This document shows positions 24,802-34,570 of a DNA stretch of 56,998 bases, in pieces (the first letter of the stretch is position 1; each line of letters begins with the position of its first letter). Under the pieces are notes generated by a model. That model was not told where the DNA came from and searched no databases. It saw nothing but the letters and a program-made list of their open reading frames with translations. The stretch comes from Nocardia sp. MH4 (GTDB lineage Bacteria; Actinomycetota; Actinomycetes; Mycobacteriales; Mycobacteriaceae), in contig NZ_LPNR01000083.1 in assembly GCF_019266065.1 (NCBI RefSeq), positions 1-56,998 of the forward strand, in the 5' to 3' direction. Made by a program: the position numbers and the translations under genes.

Positions 24802-27800
24802 ATGGCTACCGAAGGTTTCGTTCGTCGCCCCCGGATCGCGCCGCCGCGCGCACCGGGCGGTGAAGTCGCGCTCACCCCGCCGCCGGAGATCCAGCGCGCC
24901 ATCCCGTCGCCGCTGATGATGAAGCTGATGCCGGTCATCATGGTGGTCGCGGTCGTCGGCATGATCGCGATGATGGTCTCGATGGGCCGCAATCTGCTGG
25001 CCAATCCGATGATGATGATGTTCCCGATGATGATGCTCATGTCGATGGTCGGCATGATGGCCGGCATGCGCGGGGGCGGCCCCAAGCGCGCCGTCGAGCT
25101 CAACGAGGAACGCAAGGACTACTTCCGGTACCTCGATCAGGTGCGCAAGGACGTGCGCACCACCGGCAGCAAACAGCTGGAGACGCTCGGCTGGAGTCAT
25201 CCCGAACCGGCCGACCTGCCCGCACTGATCGGCAGCAGGCGGATGTGGGAGCGCCGCCCCAACGACCCGGATTTCGGGCACGTGCGGGTCGGCGTCGGCA
25301 GCCATCGCCTCGCCACCAAGCTGGCGCGTCCGGAGACCGGTCCGCTGGAAGACCTCGAGCCGGTCTCGACCGTGGCGCTGCGCCGGTTCGTGCGCACCCA
25401 TTCGGTCGTGCACGAGTTGCCGACCGCGGTGTCGATGCGCGCGTTCCCCGCCATCAATATCGGCGGCGACCTCGACGAAGGCCGTGAACTGGTGCGCGCC
25501 ATGCTGATGGAGCTGACCACCTTCCACGGACCGGACAACCTCGTCGTCGCGATCGTCTGCGCCGACCCGGACGGGCACTGGGCCTGGGCGAAATGGCTGC
25601 CGCACGTGCAGCATCCGTCGGTGCGCGACGGACTCGGCTCCGCCCGGATGATCTACACCTCGCTCGGCGAGCTCGAATCCGCGTTGCAGACCGAACTGAT
25701 GGAACGCGGCCGGTTCATGCGCAACCCGCAGCCGACCCAGGGCCGGCTGCACGTGGTCGTGGTGATCGATGACGGCTACATCAGCGGAAACGAGCGCATC
25801 ATCAGCGAATCCGGGCTCGACTCGGTGACCGTGCTCGACCTGACCGCACCCGAGAACGGTCTCGCGGCGCGGCGTGGTCTGCAGCTGGTCGTCGGCGACG
25901 GTGCGGTGTCGGCGCGCAGCGCCGCAGGCGTGGAGCGCTTCGCCACCGCCGACGAGGTCAGCGTGGCCGAGGCCGCGGCATTCGCCCGCGCCCTGGCGCG
26001 GTACCGGGTGGCGACAGCCGCGCAGATCGTCAGCCTGGGCGAGGGGACCACCAGCGACCCCGGCCTGATGGCGCTGCTGCGCATTCCCGATGCGGCCCAG
26101 ATCGATCCGGCCAGGGTGTGGCGGCCACGCACCGCGCGCGAGCGGCTGCGGGTGCCGATCGGCATCACACCGGACGGCACGCCGGTCGAGATCGACATCA
26201 AGGAATCCGCGGAGAACGGCATGGGCCCGCATGGGCTGTGCATCGGCGCGACCGGCTCCGGCAAGTCGGAATTCCTGCGCACGCTGGTGCTCTCACTGGT
26301 CACCACGCATTCGCCGGACGCGCTCAACCTGGTGCTCGTCGACTTCAAGGGCGGCGCGACCTTCCTCGGGCTCGACTCGTTGCCGCACGTCGCGGCCGTG
26401 ATCACCAACCTGGAAGACGAACTCTCCCTGGTCGACCGCATGAAGGACGCGCTCGCCGGTGAGATGAACCGCCGCCAGGAGCTGCTGCGCTCGGCGGGCA
26501 ACTACGCCAACGTCAACGACTACGAGAAGGCCAGGGCGGCGGGCGTTCCGCTCGATCCGCTACCCGCGCTGTTCGTGGTCGTCGACGAGTTCTCCGAATT
26601 GCTCTCGCAGAAGCCGGACTTCGCCGAGCTGTTCGTCATGATCGGCCGGCTCGGGCGCTCGCTGCACGTCCATCTGCTGCTGGCCTCGCAGCGCCTGGAG
26701 GAGAACAAGCTGCGCGGCCTGGAGTCGCATCTGTCCTACCGGATCGGTTTGCGTACCTTCTCGGCCAACGAGTCGCGCGCGGTGCTCGGCATCACCGACG
26801 CCTATCACCTGCCCAGTGTGCCCGGCGCCGGCTATCTGAAAAGCGATGCGTCCGAGCCGCTCCGATTCAACGCGAGCTATGTCTCGGGTCCGTATGTGGC
26901 GCCCGTCGGCACCGTCGTCGACGACGACGGCGCGCCGATGGGCGGCCAGCGACCGGTGGTGTTCACCGCCGCGCCGGTCGAGGTCACCGATGCCACGCCG
27001 GAGCCGATCGAGACCGACGACGATCCGATCCTGCGCGGCAGGCTGGAACTGCCGCCGCCACCGCCGAGCGTTCCGGTCGCCGAGGAGGGGATTCCGGACT
27101 CGCTGCTCGACGTCGTCGTCAAGCGGCTGACCGGCCACGGCCGCCCGGCCCACGAGGTCTGGCTGCCGCCGCTGGAGGAATCGCCGACCGCGGACATGCT
27201 GCTGCCCGACCCGGATTGGCGCTCGCCGGTGAACCGGCACGGTCAGCTGTGGATGCCGATCGGCGTGATCGACAAGCCCTACGAACAGCGGCGCGACGTG
27301 CTGACCATCAATCTGGCCGGCGCGCAGGGCAATGTCGCCGTGGTCGGTGGCCCGCAGTCGGGCAAGTCGACGACGCTGCGCACCATCATCATGGCCGCGG
27401 CAGCCACCCACACGCCCGAACAGGTGCAGTTCTACTGCCTGGACTTCGGTGGCGGCAGTATGGCCGGCCTGGTCGGCGTCCCGCACGTCGGTTCGGTGGC
27501 GGGCCGGCTCGACGGTGACCGGGTGCGGCGCACCATCGCCGAGCTCACCACCCTGATGCGGCAGCGCGAGGAACGGTTCGCCGAACTGGGCATCGAGTCG
27601 ATGACCGAGTTCCGCAGGCGCAAGTTCTCGGCGCTGGAAGCCAGACAGATCAACGGCACCACCGCGCCACCCGGGGACCCGATGTCCGCCGACCAGTTCG
27701 GCGACGTCTTCCTGGTGATCGACGGATGGGGCGCCATCCGTGAGGAATTCGATCTGCTGGAACCGCAGATCAACGCCATCGCCACCCAGGGTCTCTCGTT

Positions 27801-28872
27801 CGGCGTCCACCTGATGATCGGCGCGTCCCGCTGGGCGGAGATCCGCCCGGTGGTCAAGGACCAGATCGGCACCCGGCTCGAGCTGCGCCTCGGTGACCCG
27901 GGTGATTCCGAGATGAATCGCCGCACCGCGCACCAGGTTCCGGTCGGCAGACCGGGCCGCGGTCTCACCGCCGAACAACTGCACATGCTGATCGCGTTGC
28001 CCCGCTTGGATTCCGACTCCGATCCCGCGAGCATCGCCGACGGCGTCACCAGGGCACGCGAGGAGCTGATCGCGCTCTACCCCGGCCGGCGCGCGCCCGA
28101 AGTGCGCATGCTGCCGCTGAGCTTCCCGCGCGAGCAGGTCATCGCCGCCGCCAGGGACCAGGGCGTCGTACTGGATCGCACCAAGGTCGTCGTCGGTCTC
28201 GGCGAGTCCGAATTGCAGCCACTGGTACTCGATTTCGGGGTCGAGCCCCACTTCATGGCCTTCGCCGACGTGGAATGCGGCAAGACCACGTTGCTGCGCA
28301 ACATCGTGATGAGCATCGCCGAACAGTCCACCGCCGCCGAGGCGAGGGTGATCCTGATCGACTACCGGCGCACGATGCTCGGCGTGCTCGAGGGTGACCA
28401 GCTGGCAGGCTATTCGACCTCGTCGCAGACCTGTGGGCCGATGATCCAGGAGGTCGCCGCCTACCTGGCCAAGCGGATCCCCGGCTCCGACATCACCCAG
28501 CAGCAGCTGCGCGAACGCAGCTGGTGGTCGGGCCCGGAGATCTATGTCGTCGTCGACGACTACGACATGGTGGTCACCGGTTCGGGCAATCCGTTCGCGC
28601 CGCTGCTCGAGTACCTGCCCCAGGCCCGTGACATCGGCCTGCATCTCGTCGTCACCCGCCGGATCGGTGGCGCCTCGCGTGCGCTCTACGACCCGGTGCT
28701 CGGTGCGATGAAGAACCTGTCGGTCCAGACCTTGATCATGAGCGGGTCAAGGGACGAAGGAAAGCTGGTCGGTGACGTGCGCCCGAGCAAGATGCCGCCC
28801 GGTCGCGGCACGCTGGTCTCGCGCAGTCAGGGCATCGAGTTGGTCCACATCGCCGACCTGCCGCCGGTGTAG
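24802..28872 (+). CDS. eccC: ESX motor ATPase EccC, single-chain form
   Basis: The 1356-residue protein has two Met-rich membrane spans (about residues 38-56 and 64-87) and three FtsK/SpoIIIE-type ATPase domains. P-loops are G482-ATGSG-K488-S, G849-GPQSG-K855-S and, in domain 3, A1155-DVEC-G1160-K1161-T, where the first Gly is Ala. The second and third domains are fused to the first, whereas ESX-1 of M. tuberculosis splits the protein into EccCa and EccCb. EccC recognises Esx substrates through domain 3 and drives export. The ATG at 24802 follows mycP by 11 bp. The same frame is open further upstream inside mycP, but that part is not EccC. Confidence 0.97.
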   Translation: MATEGFVRRPRIAPPRAPGGEVALTPPPEIQRAIPSPLMMKLMPVIMVVAVVGMIAMMVSMGRNLLANPMMMMFPMMMLMSMVGMMAGMRGGGPKRAVELNEERKDYFRYLDQVRKDVRTTGSKQLETLGWSHPEPADLPALIGSRRMWERRPNDPDFGHVRVGVGSHRLATKLARPETGPLEDLEPVSTVALRRFVRTHSVVHELPTAVSMRAFPAINIGGDLDEGRELVRAMLMELTTFHGPDNLVVAIVCADPDGHWAWAKWLPHVQHPSVRDGLGSARMIYTSLGELESALQTELMERGRFMRNPQPTQGRLHVVVVIDDGYISGNERIISESGLDSVTVLDLTAPENGLAARRGLQLVVGDGAVSARSAAGVERFATADEVSVAEAAAFARALARYRVATAAQIVSLGEGTTSDPGLMALLRIPDAAQIDPARVWRPRTARERLRVPIGITPDGTPVEIDIKESAENGMGPHGLCIGATGSGKSEFLRTLVLSLVTTHSPDALNLVLVDFKGGATFLGLDSLPHVAAVITNLEDELSLVDRMKDALAGEMNRRQELLRSAGNYANVNDYEKARAAGVPLDPLPALFVVVDEFSELLSQKPDFAELFVMIGRLGRSLHVHLLLASQRLEENKLRGLESHLSYRIGLRTFSANESRAVLGITDAYHLPSVPGAGYLKSDASEPLRFNASYVSGPYVAPVGTVVDDDGAPMGGQRPVVFTAAPVEVTDATPEPIETDDDPILRGRLELPPPPPSVPVAEEGIPDSLLDVVVKRLTGHGRPAHEVWLPPLEESPTADMLLPDPDWRSPVNRHGQLWMPIGVIDKPYEQRRDVLTINLAGAQGNVAVVGGPQSGKSTTLRTIIMAAAATHTPEQVQFYCLDFGGGSMAGLVGVPHVGSVAGRLDGDRVRRTIAELTTLMRQREERFAELGIESMTEFRRRKFSALEARQINGTTAPPGDPMSADQFGDVFLVIDGWGAIREEFDLLEPQINAIATQGLSFGVHLMIGASRWAEIRPVVKDQIGTRLELRLGDPGDSEMNRRTAHQVPVGRPGRGLTAEQLHMLIALPRLDSDSDPASIADGVTRAREELIALYPGRRAPEVRMLPLSFPREQVIAAARDQGVVLDRTKVVVGLGESELQPLVLDFGVEPHFMAFADVECGKTTLLRNIVMSIAEQSTAAEARVILIDYRRTMLGVLEGDQLAGYSTSSQTCGPMIQEVAAYLAKRIPGSDITQQQLRERSWWSGPEIYVVVDDYDMVVTGSGNPFAPLLEYLPQARDIGLHLVVTRRIGGASRALYDPVLGAMKNLSVQTLIMSGSRDEGKLVGDVRPSKMPPGRGTLVSRSQGIELVHIADLPPV

Positions 28873-28876
28873 CGGG

Positions 28877-29476
28877 TCAGCCGGGCAGTCGGCCGATCGG
28901 CAGCGCCTGGGTACCGGCCCGGTGGTGGGTCTGCCGGGAGATCGGCGGGCCGCACCAGCTGTCGGTCCGTCGCTCGAACAGGGCGCAGGACGGGCCGTCC
29001 GCGCGCGGCCCCGCGATGCGCGCCAGCGTGAAGCCTGCCCGGCGGTAGTACTCGTGGAGTTGGTGGTTGGACGTCCAGGCGTCGAGCCGGACCCAGTCGC
29101 GGTGCTTCTGATCGGCCAGCCGGGCGGCGTGCGCGAGCATCCGATGCCCGACCTGTCTGCCCGCGAACCGCAGGTCCACGATCATGAAATGCACGATCAC
29201 CGCCTCGGCCAGCTCCCACGGTGACCACAGGCCCGGATCGGCCCGCTGGTTGACGGTGATCGTGCCCGCCGGTTCCCCGTCGACCTCGGCGATCCACGTC
29301 TCGCCCGCGTCCAGCGCCCGGCCGACCGCGCCGGCGAAGATCTCGATGGGACGGCCCCGGCCCGCGACCGTCCACTGGTCGGAACCGCGCGCGGTGAGCC
29401 AGGCGGTGCGTTGCACCCGCAGGCGGCAGATCAGCGGCAGGTCGCCCAGGGCGGCCGGGCGCATCCCCACGGTCAT
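28877..29476 (-). CDS. GNAT-family N-acetyltransferase
   Basis: The 199-residue protein has an N-terminal 'MRPAALGDLPLICRLRVQR', a central strand 'TWIAEVDGEPAGTITV', the acetyl-CoA loop 'RFAGRQVGHRMLAHAARLA' and a C-terminal 'VRLDAWTSNHQLHEYYRRAGF'. This is the GNAT order of motifs. The substrate is unknown. Its ATG overlaps the stop of the upstream GntR gene by 4 bp, so the two are co-translated and the regulator probably controls it. It ends 4 bp from the convergent eccC stop with no terminator between. Confidence 0.8.
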   Translation of the reverse strand: MTVGMRPAALGDLPLICRLRVQRTAWLTARGSDQWTVAGRGRPIEIFAGAVGRALDAGETWIAEVDGEPAGTITVNQRADPGLWSPWELAEAVIVHFMIVDLRFAGRQVGHRMLAHAARLADQKHRDWVRLDAWTSNHQLHEYYRRAGFTLARIAGPRADGPSCALFERRTDSWCGPPISRQTHHRAGTQALPIGRLPG

Positions 29477-30282
29477 GGCAATGCGACGGCAGGTCCGGGT
29501 GCGATGCCGAGGGTGTGGGCGATGACGGCGGTGCCCGCCGCGTCGCCGAGTTGGTAGGCCAGCCGGTTGCGGCCCGCCAGGGAACGATGCCGGGTCGCCC
29601 GGGTGACCCGTTCGTGGTTGGCGCCGATGCGCAGGTGGTCGAGCAGGACGGTGCCGGTGGCGACGCCGAGCACGGCCGCCTCCTCGGCGGTGGCGGGCCG
29701 GGCGGCGAGGGTGTCGCGGTGGGCGGTCTCGCCGTAACCACGGTCGGCCAGCCGACGGGTGGTGCCCTCGGGAATGTCGTGGGGGGAATCGATGCCGGCG
29801 GCTTCGGCGAGATCGCGTGGGTAGAAACTCACCTCCCACGACCACGGTTCGTTGTCGAGGTATTGCACCACGGTGCGGGCCAGCACCCAGGAGTCGACGG
29901 CGACCCCGAGCCACTGCGCGACCTGGTCGTCGGCGGGCTCCATTCTGGTGCTGAACTCCTTGGCGGGCTCGCGGTTGGCGGCGCGCGCGATCTCTTCGAA
30001 GATGTCGTGCGCCGAGCGCGGCCGGTCCGGGCGGATGTGGTCGGTGACCACCGATTCCAGTACTTCCTGGTTTCGGACGATGGTGCCGCGGGAAGTAGCT
30101 GTGTAGACAAGGTTTTCGGCGACGAGCACTTGGATCGCGTTGCGCGAGGTGGTGATCGAGACCTGCATCTGCTCGGCCAGTTCGGCATGACTGGGCAGTC
30201 GATCGCCCGGCTTCCACGTGCCCGCGCGGATCTCCTCGCGGAGGAGGTCTGCGATCCGGAGGTAGGTCGGACCGTCCGCCAT
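29473..30282 (-). CDS. GntR/HutC-family transcriptional regulator
   Basis: The 269-residue protein has an N-terminal winged helix (residues 5-72; 'LREEIRAGTWKPGDRLPSHAELAEQM...TTSRNAIQVLVAENLV') and a UTRA-type ligand domain (about residues 85-235; 'WSWEVSFYPRDLAEAAG'). HutC-type regulators bind a small effector in the UTRA domain and usually repress neighbouring genes. Two ATG codons are adjacent; the second (30282) is better spaced from GAGGAG. It is co-transcribed with the GNAT gene, and an inverted repeat in its upstream gap is a likely operator shared with the divergent DUF4254 gene. Confidence 0.85.
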   Translation of the reverse strand: MADGPTYLRIADLLREEIRAGTWKPGDRLPSHAELAEQMQVSITTSRNAIQVLVAENLVYTATSRGTIVRNQEVLESVVTDHIRPDRPRSAHDIFEEIARAANREPAKEFSTRMEPADDQVAQWLGVAVDSWVLARTVVQYLDNEPWSWEVSFYPRDLAEAAGIDSPHDIPEGTTRRLADRGYGETAHRDTLAARPATAEEAAVLGVATGTVLLDHLRIGANHERVTRATRHRSLAGRNRLAYQLGDAAGTAVIAHTLGIAPGPAVALP

Positions 30283-30304
30283 CATGCTCCTCGGTAGGTC
30301 GTGC

Positions 30305-30335
30305 AGGTAACGAAGTGTACTCGTCTGCGTTACCT
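30305..30335. promoter_or_regulatory. Inverted repeat, probable GntR operator
   Basis: AGGTAACG (30305-30312) and CGTTACCT (30328-30335) are perfect 8-bp arms, extendable to 9 of 10, with 15 bp between them. It lies 23 bp upstream of the gntR start and about 90 bp upstream of the divergent DUF4254 gene, where a GntR dimer could regulate both. Confidence 0.55.
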
Positions 30336-30350
30336 ACGGCCGAGTAATGC

Positions 30351-30378
30351 TTGACAGGAAGCTTGCGAGGTTTATTGT
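30351..30378 (+). promoter_or_regulatory. Promoter of the DUF4254 gene
   Basis: A perfect -35 TTGACA (30351-30356) is followed after 16 bp by TATTGT (30373-30378). This is the best sigma-70-like promoter in the window and lies just downstream of the GntR-type inverted repeat. Confidence 0.6.
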
Positions 30379-30425
30379 AATGAACGTCCTGATCCGGTGC
30401 TGTGCGGCGACGACGGCGAGGCAAC

Positions 30426-30956
30426 GTGGCTGGTGCGGAGAGTTCTACGGTCGTAATGGCTTTCCCCGACACCTTGCGGTGTGTCGATCCCGCCGGGCCG
30501 CCGGCGACTACCGGCCTCCTGCCGCTCTCCGACCTTCTCGTCCGGGCGTGTCGCGGACATCGGGTGGTAGGGGGACCACTGCTGTGGTTCGCGCGTGATC
30601 TCGCGGTCCTGCACGAGAAGCGCATCGTCGGGCGCGGCGGATTCGTCGACACCGATCCGGTGGTCCTGCGTGAGATCGATTGCCGCCGAGCCGAACTGGT
30701 CCTCGCGATCGACGACTGGGTGCATCGCGGCGTCCCGCAGCACCGCCTGGGCGCGACCCTGCACACCGAGACGATCGGCGCGGTCATCGACCGGCTGGCC
30801 GAGTCCTCGGTGCGGGCGCACCACGCCCTGATGACCATGCCCGCCAACGACGAGATGCTGCACTGCGCGTGGCACCACCTGGCCGAACTGGCCGACGCCT
30901 ACGACGACCTGGTCCGCGACGTGATCGCCGGTCGCCGCAGGCTGCCGGAGTGGTGA
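30426..30956 (+). CDS. DUF4254-family protein
   Basis: The 176-residue all-helical protein has 'LPLSDLLVRACRGHRVVGGPLL', 'EIDCRRAELVLAIDDWV', 'LHTETIGAVIDRLAE' and 'LAELADAYDDLVRDVIAGRRRLPEW', the conserved order of DUF4254 proteins. The family is widespread in Nocardia-like actinobacteria and has no established function. GTG at 30426 is the preferred start; GTG 30402 and ATG 30456 are alternatives. It ends 21 bp from the convergent espI-like gene. Confidence 0.75.
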   Translation: MAGAESSTVVMAFPDTLRCVDPAGPPATTGLLPLSDLLVRACRGHRVVGGPLLWFARDLAVLHEKRIVGRGGFVDTDPVVLREIDCRRAELVLAIDDWVHRGVPQHRLGATLHTETIGAVIDRLAESSVRAHHALMTMPANDEMLHCAWHHLAELADAYDDLVRDVIAGRRRLPEW

Positions 30957-30977
30957 CCGGTCGGCCCGCGGCGTCTC

Positions 30978-33900
30978 TCAGCCGAAGCGGTGGTGGTCTA
31001 CCCCGAACTCGTCGGCGACGGTCGCCGCCAGTTCCACGTACGCCCGCTTGGTCGTCTTGTGCAGCCGGTGCAGATCGATCTCGGCGCCCTCCGACAGGTG
31101 CTCGTCGAACGGGATGATGTGCACGGCCCGGCAGCGCGAGAGGAAGTACTCGCGCAATTGCTGGACACCGACATTCGGTGAACCCTCACGCGGCAGGTTG
31201 ATCACCACGACCGCGTTGCGGACCAGGTGGTCGTGCCCGTGCAGCGACAGCCAGTCCAGCGTCGCCGCGGCACTGCGCGCGCCGTCGATCGCCGCCGACG
31301 AGATCAGCACCAGTGAGTGCGCCAGATCGAGCACGCCGCTCATCGCCGAGTGCATCAGGCCGGTGCCGCAGTCGGTGAGAATGATGTTGTAGAACCGCTG
31401 CAGGATCCGGGCCACGGCCCGGTACTCCTCGTCGTTGAACGACTCCGACGCGGCCGGATCCCGTTCGCTGGCAAGCACTTCCAGCCTGCTCGAACTCTGC
31501 GAGGTGTGGCGGCGGACATCGGAGTAGCGCTCGATCGACGGATCGAGCAGCAGGTCGCGCACGGTCGAGCGGGTCTGCAAGGCCACGCGCTGCGACAGGG
31601 TGCCGAAGTCGGGGTTGGCGTCGACCGCGATCACCCGGTCGCCGCGGATCGAGGCGAAGATCGAACCGAGGCCGGTGGTGGTCGTCGTCTTGCCGACACC
31701 GCCCTTGAGCGAGAGCACCGCGATCCGGTAGTCACCGCGCACCGGCTGCCGGATGCGGGCGACCAGTTCCTGCAGGCGCCGCTCCTCGGCGGACATCCCC
31801 GGATTGATCGCACCACCCGAAACATGGTGCACCGCTTTACGCCAGCCACTGCCCGGCGCCTTCTTGACCCGCTTGACCGGCACGTTGTCGAGCGACGGCG
31901 GCTGGTAGCCGTGCTGGGCGTGCGCGCCCCAGCCGGGCTGCTGGTACTGGCCGGGTTGCTGGTACTGACCCGGTGCCTGCTGGTACGGCGGCACGGTCGG
32001 GCCGCCCTGGAACTGCTGGGGCGCGACGTCACCCGGCTGCTGGTACGGCTGGACTCCGTCGGGGCGCTGGAACTGCGGCGCGGGGGTGCCATCGGGCAGG
32101 TACTGCGGTGCCGGGGAACCATCGGGCGGCAATTGCGGTGCCGCGCCGTCCGGCCGCTGGTACGGCGGGACCTGGGCCGCATCGGGCTGCTGGTAGTGCC
32201 GGGTCGCCTCGGCCTGCGTGCCGTCGGGACGCTGGTGCGGTGTGGCGGCGCCATCGGGCTGCGGTACGGGCGCGCCGTCCGGACGGTGATACGACTCGGG
32301 CAGGTGGTGCGCGGGATCGCTCGGCTGGTACCGGCCAGGGGCCTGCTGATACGGCGAGACCGGGTTCGGTGGCTGCGCGAATTCGCCGGAGCGGAAACCG
32401 GTTTGCGGTGCCTGCGGCTGCTGTCCGGCCTGCCAGGTGGGCGGCGCGTAGTCGCCGGGGGCTTGATTCCGAGCGGCCTGAATCCGCGGGTCGTCGCCGC
32501 GGAACATCTCGGTCTGCGCGTCCGGCGTCGACGGGGTACCCGTGCCGTGCGACGGATCGCCGGGAATCGCCTTGTACTGCGACGAATGGTAGGTCGGCGT
32601 CTGCGAGACGTAGTGCGACTGCTCGGGGCCCGGCGCCTGCGGCGGAGCGATCGACTCGCCGGGACGATACGGGGACCCCGCGCCGCTGGGCGGCGTGGAT
32701 TCGCCTGCGCTGTAAGCGGACCGGGACTCGGGGGCACTCGACGGCCTACCGCCGGTGAGATCACCCGGCAGGCTCATGCGAGTGGTGGCGTCGGCCGGCG
32801 CGGCTGTGGTGGGCGCGGCATCGTCAGGTGACGGTGCAGTGCGCGGGGTGGCCTCCGCCGATGTCGCTGGACGTGTCGGTGTGTCGGAGGTCGACGGGTT
32901 GTCCAGGCGCGCAGGCGGCTCCGGCAGGGGTGGCGGAATCCGTGAGGCGTCAGGTGACAGTGCGTCGGCGGGGTGCGTGGTACCCGTGGCGGACCGGTCG
33001 TCCAGGTGCGCGGGCGGTTCCGGCAGGCGCGGGGGAGTCCGCGTGGTATCCGGTGCCGCCGATGCCGTGTCACCGCTCGTCGGGGCTGCGGACTCCGGCT
33101 GATCGAGGCTGTGCCGACCGCGGGTGCTGCCTGCCTGTTCGCTGGACTCGGACGGGGCGAGTTCGCCCGACTTCGCCGGTGCGGCATCGGCCGGGTCCGG
33201 CAGTGGCCGGGCAACGGGCGCAGATGCCTGGTCGGGCGTGCGCGCGAGGTGCGCTTCCGGCGACGGCGGGCGCACGTCGGCGACCGCGTCATCGGGCGTC
33301 GGCCACCCGCCCACCGAGGCGGCACCGGTCGACGGAGCACCGGTAGCGGCATTCGTCACCGGGCCGAGCAGCGGGTCAGCGCTACCGGTCGACGGCGCGG
33401 GCGATTCGACGGCGGACGTCGGCATCGGGCCGAGGAGCGGGTCGGACGGGGCAGAGGTGGAGGGCTCGCCCGGTGCGGTCAGGCGCGGTGGCGCTTCGGT
33501 CGGCCGGGTGCGCGTGGGCGGATCCGGCAGCGGCGGGGGCGGCGGCAGGTCGGGGAGCTGGCGCTGTTGCTGGCCGGGGCCCAGGGGGGTGAACCCGTTC
33601 GACGGTGGCGCGGGCGTGCGTGTGGGCAGGGCAGGGCCGGAATGGTCGTCCGCCGATGCGGTCGGGTCGGCGTAGGAGGTGGCGGAGTGATGGGGCGGAC
33701 CGGTGGGGGACACCGGGTCGGCGTAGGAGGCGGCGGAGCTCTCGTGCGGGCCGGTCGGGCCGACCTGCGGCGCGGCGGCCGGGCCACCGTGCGACGGCGG
33801 GCTCTGCGGAAAGTAGGTACCCGTGGGCATCGACGGGTCGCCGGTGGGCGCGGGTGCGGGCGGTGCCACCGGGGCGCTGTCGTTGTACGGTGCCCGCTCC

Positions 33901-34301
33901 TGCGGCCACGGCGGCGGCGAACCAGCGCCGACGGTCGGTCCACCCGGCCATCCGGCGCTCGGCTGATCGCCGGGAATCAGTGGGTTGGCGGTCTCGGCGG
34001 TCCACTCCGACTGCCGCCTGGGCGGCTGTTCGGCGGGTGGCCGCTGCGTGATGGGCTCGGGGGCGGGATCGGGCCGGTGCTGCTCGGGCTGCTGGTCCTC
34101 GCCCTTGCGCCGGCGGCCGCGCTTGTCCTTCTTGGCATCGTCGTTCCCGCCACGGCCCATGAAGCGGCGGCGTTTGGGTGCCTCGTCGATCAGGTCGTCC
34201 TGGGGGAGGTTCTCGACCGGAGCCTCGTAGCCGACCTGGGTGACTTCGCTCTCCGACAGCCACGGCGGCAACATGGGGAGGCTGTCGTTGTTACGACTCA
34301 C
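30978..34301 (-). CDS. espI: EspI-like protein with MinD/ParA-type ATPase domain
   Basis: The 1107-residue protein has a long disordered Pro/Gln/Ala-rich N-terminal part (about residues 50-790, with many YQQP and RPDG motifs) and a C-terminal MinD-like ATPase (about residues 855-1107). The deviant Walker A is K866-GGVG-K871-T, followed by 'VIAVDANPDFGTL'. EspI of mycobacterial ESX-1 has the same layout and adjusts ESX-1 secretion to ATP level. The N-terminus 'MLPPWLSESEVTQVGY' is short and conserved-looking before the disordered part. The start is GTG at 34301. It closes the ESX-1-like locus and is divergent from infA. Confidence 0.85.
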   Translation of the reverse strand: MSRNNDSLPMLPPWLSESEVTQVGYEAPVENLPQDDLIDEAPKRRRFMGRGGNDDAKKDKRGRRRKGEDQQPEQHRPDPAPEPITQRPPAEQPPRRQSEWTAETANPLIPGDQPSAGWPGGPTVGAGSPPPWPQERAPYNDSAPVAPPAPAPTGDPSMPTGTYFPQSPPSHGGPAAAPQVGPTGPHESSAASYADPVSPTGPPHHSATSYADPTASADDHSGPALPTRTPAPPSNGFTPLGPGQQQRQLPDLPPPPPLPDPPTRTRPTEAPPRLTAPGEPSTSAPSDPLLGPMPTSAVESPAPSTGSADPLLGPVTNAATGAPSTGAASVGGWPTPDDAVADVRPPSPEAHLARTPDQASAPVARPLPDPADAAPAKSGELAPSESSEQAGSTRGRHSLDQPESAAPTSGDTASAAPDTTRTPPRLPEPPAHLDDRSATGTTHPADALSPDASRIPPPLPEPPARLDNPSTSDTPTRPATSAEATPRTAPSPDDAAPTTAAPADATTRMSLPGDLTGGRPSSAPESRSAYSAGESTPPSGAGSPYRPGESIAPPQAPGPEQSHYVSQTPTYHSSQYKAIPGDPSHGTGTPSTPDAQTEMFRGDDPRIQAARNQAPGDYAPPTWQAGQQPQAPQTGFRSGEFAQPPNPVSPYQQAPGRYQPSDPAHHLPESYHRPDGAPVPQPDGAATPHQRPDGTQAEATRHYQQPDAAQVPPYQRPDGAAPQLPPDGSPAPQYLPDGTPAPQFQRPDGVQPYQQPGDVAPQQFQGGPTVPPYQQAPGQYQQPGQYQQPGWGAHAQHGYQPPSLDNVPVKRVKKAPGSGWRKAVHHVSGGAINPGMSAEERRLQELVARIRQPVRGDYRIAVLSLKGGVGKTTTTTGLGSIFASIRGDRVIAVDANPDFGTLSQRVALQTRSTVRDLLLDPSIERYSDVRRHTSQSSSRLEVLASERDPAASESFNDEEYRAVARILQRFYNIILTDCGTGLMHSAMSGVLDLAHSLVLISSAAIDGARSAAATLDWLSLHGHDHLVRNAVVVINLPREGSPNVGVQQLREYFLSRCRAVHIIPFDEHLSEGAEIDLHRLHKTTKRAYVELAATVADEFGVDHHRFG

Positions 34302-34442
34302 CGGCGCGTTCCGCTCACCAGGGTCCCCCGATCTGCTCGACCCACATCTCCGACGCCGGTGAGTTTACGCGACAACCCCGGCGCGGTGGTGGGCGGTCCG
34401 GGCGGCCGACCCCGCCGGACCGGCGGCCGGTTCGGGGCGTTT

Positions 34443-34471
34443 TTGCCTCTGGAGTGCAGTACCGGTAAGCT
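34443..34471 (+). promoter_or_regulatory. Candidate promoter of infA
   Basis: TTGCCT (34443-34448), 17 bp, TAAGCT (34466-34471) lies about 100 bp before the infA start. The spacing is ideal and the -10 fits TANNNT. Upstream of it is a GC-rich palindrome (CCGCCGG-A-CCGGCGG, 34412-34426) of unknown role. Confidence 0.45.
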
Positions 34472-34570
34472 TGAGCGGCGGTGCACCTATGCGCCGACTG
34501 TTCGCATGCCAGCGAGCAGCTACGAGGCAATCCAACTCAGGTTAGAAGCATAACCGGGATCGCGGAGGAT

